This document shows positions 34,140 to 45,700 of a stretch of DNA of 64,000 bases, piece by piece. Under the pieces are notes generated by a model that saw only the letters and a list, made by a program, of their open reading frames with translations, ran no database searches and was not told where the DNA came from. The position numbers were made by a program, and so were the translations under genes. The first letter of the stretch is position 1; every line of letters begins with the position of its first letter. The stretch spans positions 121,555,719 through 121,619,718 of the forward strand of contig CM056577.1 of the NCBI GenBank assembly GCA_029721435.1, read 5' to 3'. This DNA comes from Gymnothorax reevesii (taxonomy: Eukaryota > Chordata > Actinopteri > Anguilliformes > Muraenidae).

Positions 34140-35226
34140 TACAGCGCCCTCCGTGATTATTGGCACCCCTGGTTAAGATGTGTTCTTTCGCTTCTAATAA
34201 ATTCTGTTTTTTTTTTCAAAATAATATAGGACCACAATGAAAAGAGGAGGAAAATCCATTTAATTCAAGTGCATTTATTCAGTGGGAAAAAATCCCACAT
34301 TAAGAAATAATTATTTTACATCAAATCACGCGTGCCACAATTATTAGCACCCCTGATATTAATACTTTGTACAACCCCCTTTTGCCAACAAAAAAGAATC
34401 TAATCTTCTCCTATTATGTTTCACAAGATGGGAGAATACAGAAAGAGGGATCTTTGATCATTCCTCTTTGCACAATCTCTCTAAATCATCCAGCGACCTG
34501 GGTCCTCTCCTCTTCAGCTCACTCCACAGGTTTTCAATGGGGCTGAGGTCTGGGGACTGAGATGGCCATGGGAGGAGCTTGATTCTGTGCCTGGTGAACT
34601 ATTTCTGTGTAGATTTGGCCACATGTTTAGGGTCATTATTTTGCTGACAGACCCAGTGACCACCCATCTTCAGCTTTTGGGCAGAGGCCACCAGATTTTA
34701 ATTTAAAATGTCCTGGTATTTCAAAGCGTTCATGATGTCATGCACCCTAACAAGGTTTCCAGGGCCTCTGGAAGAGAAACAGGCCTACAGTATCACCAAT
34801 CCTCCCCATATTTCACAGTGGCCATGAGGTGCTTTTCTGCATACTCATCTTTTGTGTTCCCCAGGCCCACTTAGAGTGTTTGTTGCCAAAAAGCTCTATC
34901 TTGGTTTCATCTGACTAAAGCACACGGTCCCAGTTGAAGTTCCAGTACCGCTTAGCAAACTCCAGACGTTTGCGTTTATGACTGTGAGTGAGAAAAGGTT
35001 TTTTCCGTGCATGCCTCCCAAACTGCTTGTTGGCATGTAGATAGCGCCCAATGGTTGTTTTGGAGACTTTGTGACCCCAAGATGCGACCATTTGTTACAA
35101 TTCTTTAACAGTGAGCTTTGGAGAAGTTTTTATTTCTCTTACCATCCTCCTCACTCCTCACTTATTTCTTTAAGGCTTTTAACACATTTTTAACCAGGGG
35201 AGCCAATAATAATGGAGGGCCCTGTA
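34140..35226 (-). mobile_element. Tc1-like element with decayed transposase, 1.09 kb
   Basis: Ends TACAGCGCCCTCCGTGATTA and a right end whose complement reads TACAGGGCCCTCCATTATTA are inverted repeats, with TA at the outer edges. The minus strand between 34380 and 35170 translates, with many stops, to pieces of a Tc1 transposase (an SDE-type block near 34915, a GGRIGDT stretch near 34800). It is an old deleted copy; the DDE triad cannot be assembled. Confidence 0.75.
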
Positions 35227-36458
35227 TCTCATTTTAGCTTTTACTGCAGTGTAAGATGGCTCTTGATTAAATCATAGAAATCTTAGGTTTATCAAACCAT
35301 TCTGACAGGTAAAAAGCTTTTATGGTAATAAGCCGCAAAGAAATGGGAATCAATGCTGTTTTATGAGCAACATGCGTTGGGTATCTTCCAAAGACAAGCG
35401 GCCGTTTCGGTGCATAGGAAAACGTCTAATAAGTTGGTGCCAGGCACAACAAACCCCGCTCATCGCACATACCTTGACCTACTTTTCCTAAATTCAATTG
35501 GCATCTATTCTGGGTCAGTGGCAATCCCTAAATCCAATTTGGAGTGAATCTGGCCTTTAGTTTTGCTGCTAAAGTGTTTACAAACAAACACACAAAGAAA
35601 CCGAACCAAAAACAATACCCCTTGCCCTCCCCTTTCGGGTGGGACGGGGTAATAATGCAATCAAAAATGAACTAGTTCGTCATTCGATCGATTTGTGTCA
35701 GCTACTGTGCAAACTGATGGTGGCTGCGCAAAGTTTATCCTCCGTTATGATCTATTGTTCAATTTTGTACTGGCATTCATTTTCCACAACGAAGAATGGC
35801 TGCGCCAACAGTTTCATGAGTTGGATTCATTGTAAACTGACTGGTCTAGTTTTATTTTTAATCGTAGCCTACTTTATTTGATACAGCCACAGTTGCTGTG
35901 AATGGCTCCACTTGGACCCATCTGTTTTTTTAATCATTCATATTTGTTGCCGCACAAAGATGGTATTTGTTGTTGTTGCTTAAATAAGCAATTTTATTTT
36001 ATTTTTTCTGTTTTTGACTGAAAGTCTATTTTGCTTGCACTGAACATCATTATTGTGCACGTGAAAAAAGTAAAACCGGGCTTCATCTGTGCATTGTAAG
36101 CTGACATCGTCTAGTTTAATTTTTTTTTATTATGTTTTATTTATATAGGCAAGCCAGGTTTGGACCTGTCTCTTTAATTTTTCATATCTAATGTCACACA
36201 ATGCCGGCATTTATTCTTGAAGAAAATAAGACGGCGCATTTCATGAGACCAGGCTGTGAGCATCGTTACTGTGCAAGAGTGTACAAAGAAAATTATTATA
36301 TGTTAAATGCAGAGATTTGAGTTTGCCCCCTTCTTGCGTTGAGAGACAGCGTAGCTGACTCAGTGTCCCATAAGAGGAACGCACACGCGTCACACGTCAG
36401 TAAATCATTCCAAACAAAATTATTTTCATCTGCGGTTGCTTTTGGGGTTGTTTCAATA
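35227..36458. other. Intergenic sequence with a diverged duplication, no gene
   Basis: Two blocks, about 35829-36093 and 36094-36290, start alike (CATTGTAAACTGACTGGTCT and CATTGTAAGCTGACATCGTC) and keep the same motif order for over 150 bp (TAGTTTTATTT, GGACC-TCT, TTTTAATCATTCAT, GCACTG/GCAAG). They look like an old tandem duplication. The 80-codon open frame 35639-35881 is not recognised. Confidence 0.35.
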
Positions 36459-36521
36459 TACAAAACCCCAAACCAGTGAAGTTGGCACGTTATGTAAATC
36501 GTAAACAAAAACAGAATACAA

Positions 36522-36851
36522 CTAGAACGGGCACTCGGTAGAGCGCATACCTTCGCCGACGCCACTGAATCCCTCGCCACTGGCGTTGGTTTCATGCCGA
36601 TCGGATAAAAATTGACCGAGATATGGCCAAAAGTCGGTTTTGACCTTTTTGTGGCCTTGACCTTTGACCCGATCACTCCCAAAATCTAATAGATTGATCC
36701 TCAGGTCATGCCAAATCAACCCACCAAATTTAATGAAATTCCGTTTGGTACTTTTTGAGTTATTCGATACACATACAGACAGACACACAAACAAATAAAT
36801 ACACGGGGATCAAAACATTACCTTCGTCAGCGAAGTCGCTGGCGAAGGTAA
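36522..36851 (-). mobile_element. Helitron-like non-autonomous element, copy 2
   Basis: 330 bp, minus-strand copy of the element at 14650-15001, with the same TTACCTTCGCC start and CTAG end. The empty site can be read from the other arm of the host Tc1: GAATACAATGATTTGC there is split here between A (36521) and T (36852), with no base gained or lost. This shows an A|T insertion without duplication. The 36-nt terminal palindrome is identical in both copies. Confidence 0.7.
36658..36670 (-). promoter_or_regulatory. DR1 nuclear-receptor-type motif, second copy
   Basis: TGACCTTTGACCC on the plus strand, that is GGGTCAAAGGTCA on the minus strand, at the same place in the element as 14847-14859. 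One AAGGTC unit fewer follows it than in copy 1. Confidence 0.45.
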
Positions 36852-37013
36852 TGATTTGCAAATCCTTTTCAACTTATATTCAATTGAATACACTGCAAAG
36901 ACAAGATGTTTAATGTTCAAACTGAGAAGCTTTATATATTTTTTTGCAAATAATCCTTAACTTAGAATTTAAAGGCAGCAACACATTGCAAAAAAGTTGG
37001 CGCAGGGACCTTT

Positions 37014-38036
37014 TTACCACTGTGTTACATCGCCTTTCCTTTTAACGACACTCAGTAAACGTTTGGGAACTGAGGAGACCAGTTTTTGAAGCTTTTCAGG
37101 TGGAACTCTTTCCCATTCTTGCTTGATGTACAGCTTAAGTTGTTCAACAGTCCAGGGTCTCCGTTGTCGTATTTTATGCTTCATAATGCGCCACACATTT
37201 TCAATGGGAGACAGGTCTGGACTACATGCAGGCCAGTCTAGTACCCGCACTCTTTTACTACGGAGACATGCTGTTGTAACACGTGCAGAATGTGGCTTGG
37301 CATTGTCTTGCTGAAATAAGCAGGGGCGTCCATGAAGAAGACTTTGCTTGGATTGCAACATATGTTGCTCCAAAACCTGTATGTACCTTTCAGCATTAAT
37401 GGTGCCTTCACATATGTGTAAGTTGCCCATGCCTTGGGCACTAATACACCCCCATACCACCACAGATGCTAGCTTTTGAACTTTGCGCCTATAACAGTCC
37501 GGATGGTTCTTTTCCTCTTTGGTCCGGAGGACACGACGTCCACAGTTTCCAAAAACAATTTGAAATGTGGACTCGTCAGACCACAGAACACTTTTCCACT
37601 TTGCATCAGTCCATTTTAGATGAGCTTGGGCCCAGCGAAGCCGCCGGTGTTTCTGGGTGCTGTTGATAAATGGCTTTCGCTTTGCATTGTACAGTTTTAA
37701 CTTGCACTTGCAGATGTAGCGACGAACTGTCGTTACTGACAGTGGTTTTCTGAAGTGTTCCAGAGCCCATGTGGTGATGTCCTTTACACACTGATGTCGG
37801 TTTTTGATGCAGTACCGTCTGAGAGATCGAAGGTCACGGGCATTCAATGTTGGTTTTCGGCCTTGTCGCTTACGTGCAGTGATTTCTCCAGATTCTCTGA
37901 ACCTTTTGACAATATTACGGACCATAGATGATGAAATCCCTAAATTTCTTGCAATAGCTCGTTGAGGAATGTTGCTTTTAAACTGTTCGACAATCAGCTC
38001 ACGCATTTGTTCACTAAGTGGTGACCCTCGCCCCAT
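37014..38036 (-). CDS. Tc1-like transposase, DD34E, intact
   Basis: 340 residues, the usual full length, uninterrupted. Start chosen at MGRGSPLSEQ (ATG 38036-38034) because it gives this standard length; the frame stays open 50 codons further upstream. Paired helix-turn-helix region at residues about 8-110 (QRAIARNLGISSSMVRNIVK first), with a basic RQGRKPTLNARD linker near 58-68. Catalytic domain: D154 in LWSDESTF, D244 in FQQDNAKPH, E279 in [11 protein letters not shown], with exactly 34 residues between D244 and E279. The enzyme binds the terminal repeats and cuts and pastes the element at TA. All catalytic residues are present, so it may still work, although the left arm of this copy is interrupted. 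Confidence 0.9.
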   Translation of the reverse strand: MGRGSPLSEQMRELIVEQFKSNIPQRAIARNLGISSSMVRNIVKRFRESGEITARKRQGRKPTLNARDLRSLRRYCIKNRHQCVKDITTWALEHFRKPLSVTTVRRYICKCKLKLYNAKRKPFINSTQKHRRLRWAQAHLKWTDAKWKSVLWSDESTFQIVFGNCGRRVLRTKEEKNHPDCYRRKVQKLASVVVWGCISAQGMGNLHICEGTINAERYIQVLEQHMLQSKQSLLHGRPCLFQQDNAKPHSARVTTACLRSKRVRVLDWPACSPDLSPIENVWRIMKHKIRQRRPWTVEQLKLYIKQEWERVPPEKLQKLVSSVPKRLLSVVKRKGDVTQW

Positions 38037-38519
38037 CCTTGTTTGTGAAAGACTGAGCATTTCAGGGAAGCTGCTTTTATACCCAATCATGGCACCCACC
38101 TGTTCCCAATTAGCCCGTTCACCTGTGGGATGTTCCAAATAAGTGTTTGATGAGCAGTCCTCAACTCTCTCAGTCTTTTTTGCCACTTGTGCCAGCTTTT
38201 TTGAAACATGTTGCAGGCATCAAATTCCAAATGAGCTAATATTTGCAAAAAATTACAAAGTTTACCTGTTCGAACATTAAGTTACTTGTCCTTGCTGTGT
38301 ATTCAATTGAATATAGGTTGAAAAGGATTTGCAAATCATTGTATTCCATTTTTATTTACGATTTACACAACGTGCCAACTTCACTGGTTTTGGGTTTTGT
38401 ATATCAGAAGGAGAAATGCTACTGTAGATATCTAAAAATACTGAGAAACACTTCTATGTTCACATTTTCTGAATTAATAGAATGTTCTACGGGCCAGATG
38501 GAAAGCCTTGGCGGGCCCG

Positions 38520-38840
38520 CCAGTTGATGATCCAGGCTCTCGAGGCAGTGTTATGATCTGGAGTTGTTTCAATTGGTCAGGTCTAGGCTCAGCACTGTTC
38601 TGCAGCAAAGGAAGACAACTTGAATATATTGAATGATTAGTAACCAACAATGGACTATTTAATCCCTGATGGCATAGGCGTATTCAACAATGACAAAGCC
38701 AATGTTCACAGGGCTCATAATGTGAAACATTTTCACGCATGAAATGGGCACCTCAGATCGCTGAACTAGACTCGCTGAATATCCTTGGAATGCGCTGGAA
38801 AAAGACTTTATGGAGTGGTTTGACTTACTTACCGTCAGTA
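38520..38840 (+). pseudogene. Tc1-like transposase fragment, decayed
   Basis: Plus strand reads GGSVMIWSCFNWSGLG, the block around the GG...W(G)CF motif in Tc1 transposases, then a degraded stretch up to RWKKTLWSGL. Frame changes and stops throughout. It belongs to a different Tc1 family from the intact copy next to it. Confidence 0.55.
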
Positions 38841-41329
38841 TAATACCTTTGCCAAAGATGAATGCAAATCTGGTTGGTTTCATGTTCGGGCTGGGTTTTC
38901 CAGGAGACATGCCCCCTCCGGACTCTACTCCATGTTTTCCATATTATTCTCCTTAATGTCCAACCCAACACCTGTGCCTACATAACAGCCTCTATTTCAG
39001 CTGTATTTAAGCCCTGGGCCTCTGGTTCGAAAATGACATTCCCAAAATGAAATGAGTATATCTCTTCAACTCCTTGGTCAATTTGAATAATCTTGGTATC
39101 ATGATAAACGTAACACCTTGGGGATTGAGTCAATGTAAATGAAGATGGAACACAGCATAAATGAAAAATCTCATTTGCACCAAACAAAGATTTACTTTTA
39201 TCCCTCCTGAAATTATTCAGTTGTAGTCTGAAACCTCCAATAAATTACAGCACAGAATCTCGTCATTAGCTGTGCCAAAGTTTATTCTAATAAAGTATAG
39301 CTGAATTTATGCTTCTGCGTCGAACCGACGCCGTCGCTACGCAGAGCTTCTGTGGCAACGTAAAGCCAAACGCAGAGCCTCTGCATCGTTTGCCGTGCAC
39401 CTCGAAAATTTTCTAACTGCAAGCCAAAGCGACGCAGACCGCAAGGGCACTGATTGGTCTGACCCGAGCGTAGTGACATGTGATTCAACGTATTTCAAGA
39501 AAATGACAACGGTGGCTAATAGCAACCTAGCGCACAGGCAACTGACGAACATAGCTTGATGGTTTACTACAGTCGACTAGCTATCGCTAGTTATGTCGTT
39601 TTTTTATTTTTATCAGCGGCTATTTGTCGCTTTATGAAAGCAATGCAGTTGTTTATAAAGCTACCGCAAAACCAATAAATGGCCAGTGAAAACAGTTCTC
39701 CCGTGAACTGACTGCATTTGTTTATACTTGCTTAAACAGAAAGCAGCAGCCGCGAAATATGTTGAAGGACATTCCAAACGACAGTACTCCCTGCTGCCCT
39801 TCTGAGTTTTCATTATGAAGGGAAGTGATTTCGCAGGGTGCAGGATGTATGGATTATTGTTTTTACTTTACGGAATGAAATATAGCCCATAACGTAACGT
39901 AAACACTCTACCAACGAGTCTCAAATGATTGCACCACTAGTCCTTCGGAAACCTGACGCCACCGAGCGGTTTGTCGGTGAATTGCTTCGCAGCACAGAAT
40001 GACGCAAACAACCTCAACGCAGGAAGGATAGGGGAACAGATTGCGATCTATTCGTTCGTGCTCGTCAATCGACTTATCGTGACTTTCAAGATGGAGGCAA
40101 CTGGAAACTACCTCAAGGTACTGTCTGCATAAAAGTCTTTTTTTAATAAACTATCTGTGCAAGTTCTCAGTGCCTCGTTTTAAATGTCAGGGCCCTCGAA
40201 ATTCTACCAATGAAGTGTGGAGCTACTTGAGCCTTGTTAATGATGAAAAAAATAGCGATTTCTTTGCATGGCAATACTATTGCCCATTCACTACCATTGT
40301 AAGCCTGTTCGGAGCTACGGCTAAAAAGCCATGTATTTCGAAATGTTGCGTGCGTACGGAGGTGGGGTATTCGACAAAAGTTAGTACTGGTCATCATGTT
40401 TCAAATACATCCCAAGTCAATTTCTCCTTTAAATCAGAGCAAAATTAGAGAAGTTGTTGAAGTTGAAGTTCAGTAATGTCTTGGAGGCCTCTACAAATTG
40501 GCACAGTGAGCCATTTCGGATTTCTCTGGTACCAAACTGTAAAACTCATTAAATTTCACTTATATGTCACTACAGGCATGCATTCCCTCAAATGACAACA
40601 ATTTAATTTATTATTTTTTTTATTATTATTATTATTATTATTGCAACCAGTCCTGTATACATTTCCCCATTCAAAGAAAATACATTCAAAGGAAATGATG
40701 CATTGTGCATTTCAAGAGTGATACAGCTAAACATGTTGGTCACCCCATTCTGATGTAAATTTCAGCTTTCTCTCAGTAACTGTGGATGGATTGTTTCAAA
40801 AGACGAATTTGAAAACAACTGTTGAATATTTAGTGGACAACCATAGCGAAAATATCAAAAAGAAACCGGTTTAGCAACTGTATATCTACGCTACGTCTTT
40901 GTGCGTAATGTTGTCTGGCAGCCAGATTGCAGAAAAAGAAAAAACAGCAATCAGAACAAACACCCCAGCAACTACATACACAAAAAGTGTGATTGCAATG
41001 GTGTATGCTCAACTGTGCGCACTCAAAATGAAAGTATATAAACTGCCATCACCTGACTTACCGACTAAGCTAATTCCAATGAGTCGTCTAGATATGCTTC
41101 ATTGCCATATAAAGAGTCAGCTGGCAAGCCAAATAAATTATTTTTGATGATGTCTGCTGAATGTTTGTGGATAATTAAAGGTATCCTATGTTTTGCTACA
41201 TGCTTATTTACTTGCGTGGTGCTTGAATTTTGTTTGGTTTAGGTAAAAATTGTCAACATTAACTTTTTGCAGAGTTTCTTCCCTTAAAGAGGATATGCCG
41301 CACTAATATGATACCATTAGGAAACATGC
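38841..41329. other. Intergenic sequence with old repeats, no gene
   Basis: A GC-rich block at 39300-39445 (CTTCTGCGTCGAACCGACGC, repeated GACGCAGA/ACGCAGAG words) looks like the end of a fish DNA transposon. At 40092-40125 ATGGAGGCAACTGGAAAC followed by a GTACTG donor-like site resembles an exon, but nothing downstream supports a gene. The 92-codon frame 40170-40448 is not recognised. An (ATT)n run lies at 40620-40642. Confidence 0.35.
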
Positions 41330-41591
41330 TGTAATTATGACTGCCCTGGTACTGGGGGCGTTCAAGTATAAGAGGTTAAGTCACCTGTCTTCCTCTGTCT
41401 TTGGCTGGCTTTGCGTTTGCGTTTGAGCGGACCTTGGATTTCTGAGTGTCTCCGTATTTAGAAACACTTCCTTAGTTAACTCTGTCTAGCATTTCTCTGT
41501 CGTTGGTTGCTGTCCTAGTTTCATTTTGTTATTAAACTCATTTTGGAGTCTCAGCTCCACCCTGTTCCCTGTGAAAGTAAAGGTAGTAACA
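41330..41591 (+). mobile_element. LTR-like block (tentative)
   Basis: Begins TGTAATTATGA and ends GTAGTAACA, C/T-rich with a TTATTAAACTC near the 3' end, like short fish LTRs. No matching direct repeat at the ends was found, so the borders are approximate. Confidence 0.35.
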
Positions 41592-42099
41592 TTATATAAG
41601 ACTGTCGAAGCAAAACCACAATGAATGAGTGGCATAATCAAAGCTAAAGGTGGCCCAAAAATCATATTATGTTGAGCGACTGTGTTTTTGGATTTGCAGT
41701 TTATGTGCAGATTGAATGCTTACTTTTACATTACAGCATTAATTATTGAAAAACTTTGAATATTAATCTTTATTTTAAACAGCCAACCAGATGCTAAACA
41801 ATTCAGATAATTGAAAGAAATTGCAAGAATAAACGAGACCGCCACAATTTTATGTGTCCGTACGGACGGAGCCCAATGCTATATCGCCCGCTTCGCGCTA
41901 ATCGCGCGGTGGGGGATAAAAAATAAAGCATTTATTTTTCTTCTGCAGGAATTATGACTGAATATTGGCTGCATTCTTACTGAGAAGAACCGGAGGGTTT
42001 ACTGGACATAGAAGCTTCAAAGCTAGAAAAGGAACTTCAAGGAAAAAATTTTAAACATTTATATCATGTTTCTCTTTTTCCAGGAGACCCTGGGAAAAA

Positions 42100-42310
42100 C
42101 TGCAGATAGTACAACTGCAAGTAAGGAGGGAGAAAGTAAAAAAGGGGTAAAGCCCTTGGAGTGAATTTGGGATTAAGGGCCTTGCTCAAGGGCCCAACGG
42201 CAGAGTTCTTCCCAGCTTCGTCTCTCTTTATCAACTCAAAATCCCAAGCCCCACTCTACAGCTTAAAACAGACCAGGACAGTGCAAAAGCAACAGTGACT
42301 GGCTAACCAT
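42100..42310. repeat. LINE 3'-UTR-like fish repeat
   Basis: GGGATTAAGGGCCTTGCTCAAGGGCCCAAC is represented here (about 42168-42200), a phrase found in the 3' region of many fish repeats. It lies just downstream of the gene A polyadenylation signal. Confidence 0.4.
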
Positions 42311-42421
42311 GTAAAATGCTGCACTAAGATTTATACGAATGAACAGGCTGATGGCAACAGTGCCTGCAAGAACGTCAGGGTCATTAATGGCCTTCATGCC
42401 AGGAAAGTAGCTGCACTGTGC

Positions 42422-42427
42422 TTTATT
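42422..42427 (-). terminator. Polyadenylation signal AATAAA of gene A
   Basis: TTTATT on the plus strand, AATAAA on the gene strand, about 145 nt after the gene A stop codon. It is the first exact AATAAA after the stop. Confidence 0.6.
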
Positions 42428-42570
42428 GTGGAGGGCAGACTGGAGTGGCTAAATTAAATTATTCTCTGCTTGTTGTGTTGAGATTGAGACAATGACTAAT
42501 GCATAAGGAAGAATGGCTTGGTGAAGAATAGAAAATTTGAGAATTCACTCATAATCAGCCATAGTACAGA

Positions 42571-42758
42571 TTAAGCTCGGCTCAATGCACACAGCTGATG
42601 GGGGGAAGGATTGAGGGTGAAGCCCACATATGGTGTCAAGTCCAGCTCATCCTCAGATACCCCTGGTGGAGGGGTGAAACGGAACCTCTGCAGGAGGAAG
42701 GTGAAGAAGAGGAAGAGCTCCATCCTGGCCAGGCTCTCTCCCAGACAGGCCCGTCGCC
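42571..42758 (-). CDS. P450 gene A exon 9 (heme cysteine, stop)
   Basis: 188 bp from the acceptor TTTTGCAG to TAA. Completes the heme loop ([19 protein letters not shown]), with Cys as the heme ligand, and ends ALSRA. Length is in the normal range for the terminal CYP2 exon. Confidence 0.92.
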
Positions 42759-45700
42759 CTGCAAAAAAGAGTGGAAAACACATAAATCCGGCTTCAGCGT
42801 CGGTGTTGTTGAAAGATGAAGGAGTCCTGCTTTATTCCACTGTGCTTACCCGCAGAGAACGGCATAAAGGCATCTCTCTTGATGAAGCAGCCCTTCTCAT
42901 CCAGGAAGTGACCGGGGTTGAAGCTGTGAGGGGTCTCCCACTCCTCCTCATCATACAGCACCGATGTCAGGAGTGGAATCACTGTTGTTCCCTGTGTAAC
43001 ATACAAATGGAGATGTATGATGCAGAGAAGAAACCAGAAGCAACAAGTGGAAAGGAAAGGAAGTAAGAGAGGGGAGAATAAAGATAAGAACCTTCCTGAT
43101 GATGTACCCTTGGAAGGTGACATCACAGCTGGTAGTGTGGAAAATGCTCATGGGTACAATGTTAGCCAGTCTCTGAATCTCATGGATCACAGCGTCTGTG
43201 TAGGGAAGGTTTTTCCTGTCCTCCGCCCGGGGTTCTCGGTCCCCAATGACCCGACTTAACTCTTCCTGAACCTGAGCTACATTCCAAAAGAGAAACACAA
43301 AAGATGTTAATTTTTTTTTCGTACCCTAATGAGTACTTAAGTGTGAGTTCATGTAGAATTCAGATCTTGTATCCTTGTTCGTATGTATTTCATATGTGTG
43401 TATTTTCTCACCCTGTATGTGGGGATACTTGGCCATCAGCAGAAGGCCCCATCTTAGGGTTGTTGCAGTTGTATCTGTCCCTGCTCCAAACAGGTTCCCA
43501 ACAGTATACTTGAGGTTTTTATTGTGGAAGAAGGAAGCTGGCTGGTCTGATTCCTGAGAGGAAAAACGATGGATTGTCAGACATACAACAAAGAAACAAC
43601 ACACACGTTACTAGTTTGGCAGGTGTATTGTCTTCAGTACAATATGGTTTAGTATGAAGCAGAGAGAAATCCAATTGAGTTGTCCCTGTATATACCTCCT
43701 GCTGCCGAATTAGAAAGGTGTCCACAAATCCCCTGAGGTCCTGAGGGTTCAGTGTGTCCTTCAGTCCCTGCACCAGCCCCATGATCTCCTTGGCGTTATC
43801 TTGACTGTTCTTCAACAACTGGGTCCGTTTTACGAGCCACTGGCTGCAGCACCACCGTAGCCAGGGAAATATGTTGTACGCCTGTGAAATCCAGCCCAAG
43901 ACCAAAAACAACTTCAGATCAGCAGATCAAAAAGGTTTGATTGCTTTAAGAGAAAACCCAACCTCAGTATTTTCTGAACCTAATTTGAAAAATCACCTGT
44001 GACTCTGTCACCTGCAGTGTAATTGTGAACAGACCTGAATCAAACTTCTGAGCACCACAATAAAATCACATTATTGTCATTTGCCAGACGCTCTTATCTA
44101 GAGGGACGTACAACAAAGTGCTTCGACCGGACAGGGAGTGCTGCGAATCAATTGGGAAGTACCATTTAAATACCAGAACTGACAATACGTAGAAGGGATA
44201 TAACTAAGTGAAATACCTGGAGCAAAATAAATCCATAAACAATTAAGTCAAACACCATACCGTCAATAACAAAGTCAAGTAAGAAATTACGTTCACGAGG
44301 AGAGTCTGAACAAATGTGCCTTCAGAGTGCGCTTAGAGGTGGGCATTGTCTTTCCTGCCCCGACCTCAGTAGGAAGCTTATTCCACTGCATGGGGGCCAG
44401 GACAGACCAGAGACTTAACCGGGCTGCACCAGATTGGAGGGAGGGAACCGCCAGATCACAAGCAGTGGCCGAACGGAGTGGTTTAGCTGGTGTATAGGGT
44501 CTGATGATCTCCTGAAGATAGGTGGGGCTGTCCCTTTGGTTGCCTGGAATGCGGGCACCAAAGTTTTAAACTTGATGTGAGCCATGACAGGCAAGCAGTG
44601 GAGGGCAGTGAGAAAGAAAATGACGTGGGAGTGTTTGGGGAGGTTTAGGATCAGACGGGCTGCCGCATTCTGGATCAGCTGCAGGGGTCCGATAGCGGAA
44701 ACCGGAAGGCCGGCTAAAAGTGAATTGCAGTAGTCCAGGCGAGACAAGACCCATGCCTGTACCAGAAGGGGTTGAGCAGATGTTTAGAAAGGGACGGATT
44801 GTCCTGATGTTTTATGGCAAGTACCTACATGTCCAGCTCTCTGCTGAGATGTTCTCAGAGAGTGACAGCCCATTATCCATCACTACTCCGAGGTTCCTTG
44901 CAGAAGGAGAGGAGGAAAGCATAATTCCCCCTACAGAAATGGAGATCTCTTGGACTAGAAACGATGCTGCAAGGATGAAAATGACCTCCGTTTTACCTGG
45001 GTTGAGCTTAAGATGGTGGTTGTCCATCCAGCTCTGAAGAAGTGGGGCTACCTTTTCATATGAGAGAGAGCAGAAGGTTCTAACGGGGGGGGGGAAGGCG
45101 ATGGCAGAAAGTCGGGTTGTGGTGAGATGCTGCAACAGAGATTGGAAAAAATAAATAAGATGGTGTTGGGGGCGAGCTCTGGGAAAGGAGTTCCTCAGGC
45201 CTGGTCAGCCGAAAGGGAGGTAGGTCGGGGTGGCTCTCCGACAAATGGGGTTTTTGTTTGTTTGCACCTGGCCACCTGTAAACCACGCCGGGAGAAGCGA
45301 CTGAGCCATCTCAATCTCTCATCCGCAGAAATCACTTTTTCGGGACTGAGGTTATCACAATTAGCCGCTTGGCTGTTTTTAGAAAAAGGGAAAAAATATA
45401 AATAAAAGATTACTGAACAAACTGAACTGAACAAACCCCAAGACCAAGAGGGGAATTTCACCATGCGGGCTGTTTGCTGCTGGCACGACGTATCCTCAGA
45501 AAAATGTCTTTCCTCCAGGGAGAAAAGGTAAACCTCGCCTCTCCCAGGGGGTTTGTCAGGTGCCAGTGTACGTTTAAATTGTATTTTTTTCCCTCTTCTC
45601 CCTCCGCGCATTCACTCGCCTGTACACACACACATACACATCGCTATTTGTGTTTTTTTTTTGTGTGGTTACTTCCCTGCGCTCCGTATTCGAGTTTTTA

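Larger units (their letters stand above)
36459..38401 (-). mobile_element. Tc1-like transposon, complete, with a later insertion
   Basis: Starts TACAAAACCCCAAACCAGTG and ends with the complement of TACAAAACCCAAAACCAGTG, flanked by TA at 36457-36458 and 38402-38403. Inverted similarity continues for more than 100 bp inward. Total 1943 bp; without the 330-bp Helitron-like insertion in the left arm it would be 1613 bp, a normal Tc1 size. It carries one intact transposase gene. Confidence 0.9.

Noticed and set aside
40080..40450. Host exon starting ATGGAGGCAACTGGAAAC
   Set aside because: A donor-like GTACTG follows, but there is no acceptor-bounded continuation or recognised domain, and the surroundings look like repeat sequence.
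45195..45611. 138-codon minus-strand frame as a gene
   Set aside because: No recognised motif, overlaps a plus-strand frame, and lies in a P450 intron beside an L2 fragment. Kept only as unassigned intron.
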